From Bacillota bacterium (GTDB lineage Bacteria; Bacillota; UBA4882; UBA8346), in assembly GCA_023401925.1 (NCBI GenBank), contig JAEXDA010000036.1:1-54157 (forward strand): DNA of 54,157 nt, read 5' to 3'. The notes under the pieces were generated by a model that did not search any database, was not told the origin of the DNA, and saw nothing but the letters and a program-made list of their open reading frames with translations. This document shows positions 53,409-54,157 of the stretch, piece after piece; position 1 is the stretch's first letter; every line of letters begins with the position of its first letter. Position numbers and translations under genes: made by a program.

Positions 53409-53453
53409 ACTTATAATCTGTAGACTTATAGTATGTAGACTTATTGTATTCAA
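53409..53453. promoter_or_regulatory. Three 15-bp direct repeats between radC and XRE gene (operator-like)
   Basis: ACTTATAATCTGTAG, ACTTATAGTATGTAG and ACTTATTGTATTCAA run head to tail at 53409, 53424 and 53439. The GTAGACTTAT unit recurs in the first two junctions. They are in the divergent promoter region, where an XRE regulator would bind. Confidence 0.6.
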
Positions 53454-53474
53454 AAAGATAAACTATGTCAAGAT

Positions 53475-53714
53475 ATGGAAAAAGGATGTGACATCTTGAC
53501 GGAAGATATAAAAGTCCTGTTTGGCCAGAACTTAAGAAAAATAAGAATTGGAAAAAATATTTCACAAGAGGAATTAGCATTCCGCAGCGGATTACACCGG
53601 ACTTATGTAAGTTCGGTAGAGCGAGGAGAACGCAATATTTCTTTGGAAAATATAGAAAAATTGGCTCGTGCGTTAGAAATTCCGATGAACGATTTGATGC
53701 CGGAAAAAAGATAA
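53475..53714 (+). CDS. XRE-family transcriptional regulator
   Basis: 79 residues. A single helix-turn-helix: FGQNLRKIRIGKNISQEELA, then FRSGLHRTYVSSVERGERNI, then LENIEKLARALEIPMNDLM. Compact stand-alone XRE proteins control mobile or restriction genes; the divergent radC and the repeats between suggest it regulates both. The start at 53475 could also be the internal TTG at 53495. Next on the plus strand is an IS element. Confidence 0.9.
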   Translation: MEKGCDILTEDIKVLFGQNLRKIRIGKNISQEELAFRSGLHRTYVSSVERGERNISLENIEKLARALEIPMNDLMPEKR

Positions 53715-53970
53715 GTTTTAGTTGAAATATTGGGGTCATACTTTGAAATCTACGATTTCCATTTTATAAGTGCATCAACATGAATGCCAACCCTCATACT
53801 ATCTTTCTCCCTCGAGAGGAGAAACGAACTGCAAATCCGTAAGTATTCATTGAGTCAACAAATTCTTACTCCGCCCAGCCTTAAGTTAGCGTGAAAACCA
53901 TTTGAAATCAGCAATTGTTCGGTATATGCCCCAAAAAAGCTTTAAAGGAACATACTTAAACCGCTTTCGT

Positions 53971-54157
53971 GGGGCTGTCCCAAAAGTACCATTGGATGGT
54001 AGAATATGTTAAAATAAAGATGTGAAAAGAGAAAACCATCAACAAATAACTTTTAAGAACTATCAACCTAACCAACTGATGCTACCGACAGATATAGAGC
54101 TACACATACCGACCCAACATCTCGTACGGGTAGTAAACGATGCCATTGACAAAATGA
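53971..54157 (+). mobile_element. IS1182-like insertion sequence, left end (cut by window)
   Basis: GGGGCTGTCCCAAAAGTACC at 53971 looks like the left terminal inverted repeat of this type of element, and a transposase reading frame begins 51 bp inside. The right end is outside the window, so the type and completeness cannot be confirmed. The stretch 53715-53970 holds nothing I can support. Confidence 0.75.
54022..54157 (+). CDS. Transposase, N-terminal part (IS1182 type)
   Basis: From GTG 54022 the frame reads VKRENHQQITFKNYQPNQLM and then LPTDIELHIPTQHLVRVVND. YQPNQLML...L/IPxxHLVRVVN is the start of IS1182-type DDE transposases. Only 45 codons are in the window. Confidence 0.85.
   Translation, partial: MKRENHQQITFKNYQPNQLMLPTDIELHIPTQHLVRVVNDAIDKM

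Noticed and set aside
53407..53739. Reverse-strand 110-codon frame
   Set aside because: It is antisense to the XRE gene and crosses the operator repeats.

Overview
The window reads as chromosome of a diderm (outer-membrane) Bacillota, an inference from two gene sets found together. Firmicute-type features are a T-box riboswitch, cysE-cysS, a DivIC-like gene, YhaM- and YprB-type nucleases, a SpoIVB-type S55 peptidase and a Re-citrate-synthase-like gene. Lipopolysaccharide and outer-membrane genes are kdsB, lpxD, lptF/G, lptC, lptA, two Skp/OmpH genes, bamA and tamB. Limnochordia/Hydrogenispora, Halanaerobiales or Negativicutes relatives would fit; the sequence alone does not settle which. Almost all genes lie on the minus strand.

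Layout. 1-0.8 kb: tRNA-Tyr, initiator tRNA-Met, tRNA-Thr and the 5' end of tuf, behind a consensus promoter. 1.2-12.5 kb: an accessory zone of single genes (cytoplasmic GH28, HAD phosphatase, Nudix, CYTH, MgtC, several GNAT acetyltransferases, TrpB2, a YiaK-type reductase) with at least three decayed genes (GNAT, metallo-beta-lactamase fold, hybrid histidine kinase). 12.4-18.3 kb: a self-contained amino-acid locus made of a YheO/DauR-like regulator, a threonine-synthase-like PLP enzyme, a polar amino-acid ABC importer and RidA, closed by a terminator. 18.67-19.07 kb: a degenerate 21-bp tandem-repeat array. 19.1-24.5 kb: kdsB, cysS, cysE behind a Cys-type T-box, a Re-citrate-synthase-like gene, and rpsU with its own promoter and terminator.

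24.6-46.1 kb is a roughly 21.5-kb co-directional envelope cluster. In transcription order: S55 peptidase, tamB, sigma factor, single-TM protein (possible anti-sigma), bamA, a second beta-barrel, Skp-like 1, anchored coiled coil, Skp-like 2, lpxD, lptF/G, lptC, a long lptA, then yprB, yhaM, a membrane protein, mtaB and a HIT gene. It covers outer-membrane protein assembly, lipid A acylation and LPS transport, with a sigma factor placed so that it could control them.

46.4-51.8 kb: a LOG-family gene convergent with a patatin phospholipase, then tex, a DivIC-like gene and a small HTH gene. 51.8-54.2 kb looks mobile or recently rearranged: a RadC 3' remnant, a DUF6809-like gene, a hairpin-dense GC-rich segment, a short RadC, an XRE regulator with 15-bp operator-like repeats, and the left end of an IS1182-like element cut by the window edge.

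The most interesting observations are the sigma/putative anti-sigma pair inside the bam-lpt cluster, the second outer-membrane barrel, the 21-bp repeat array, the RidA/PLP/transporter locus, and the possible structured RNA downstream of radC.
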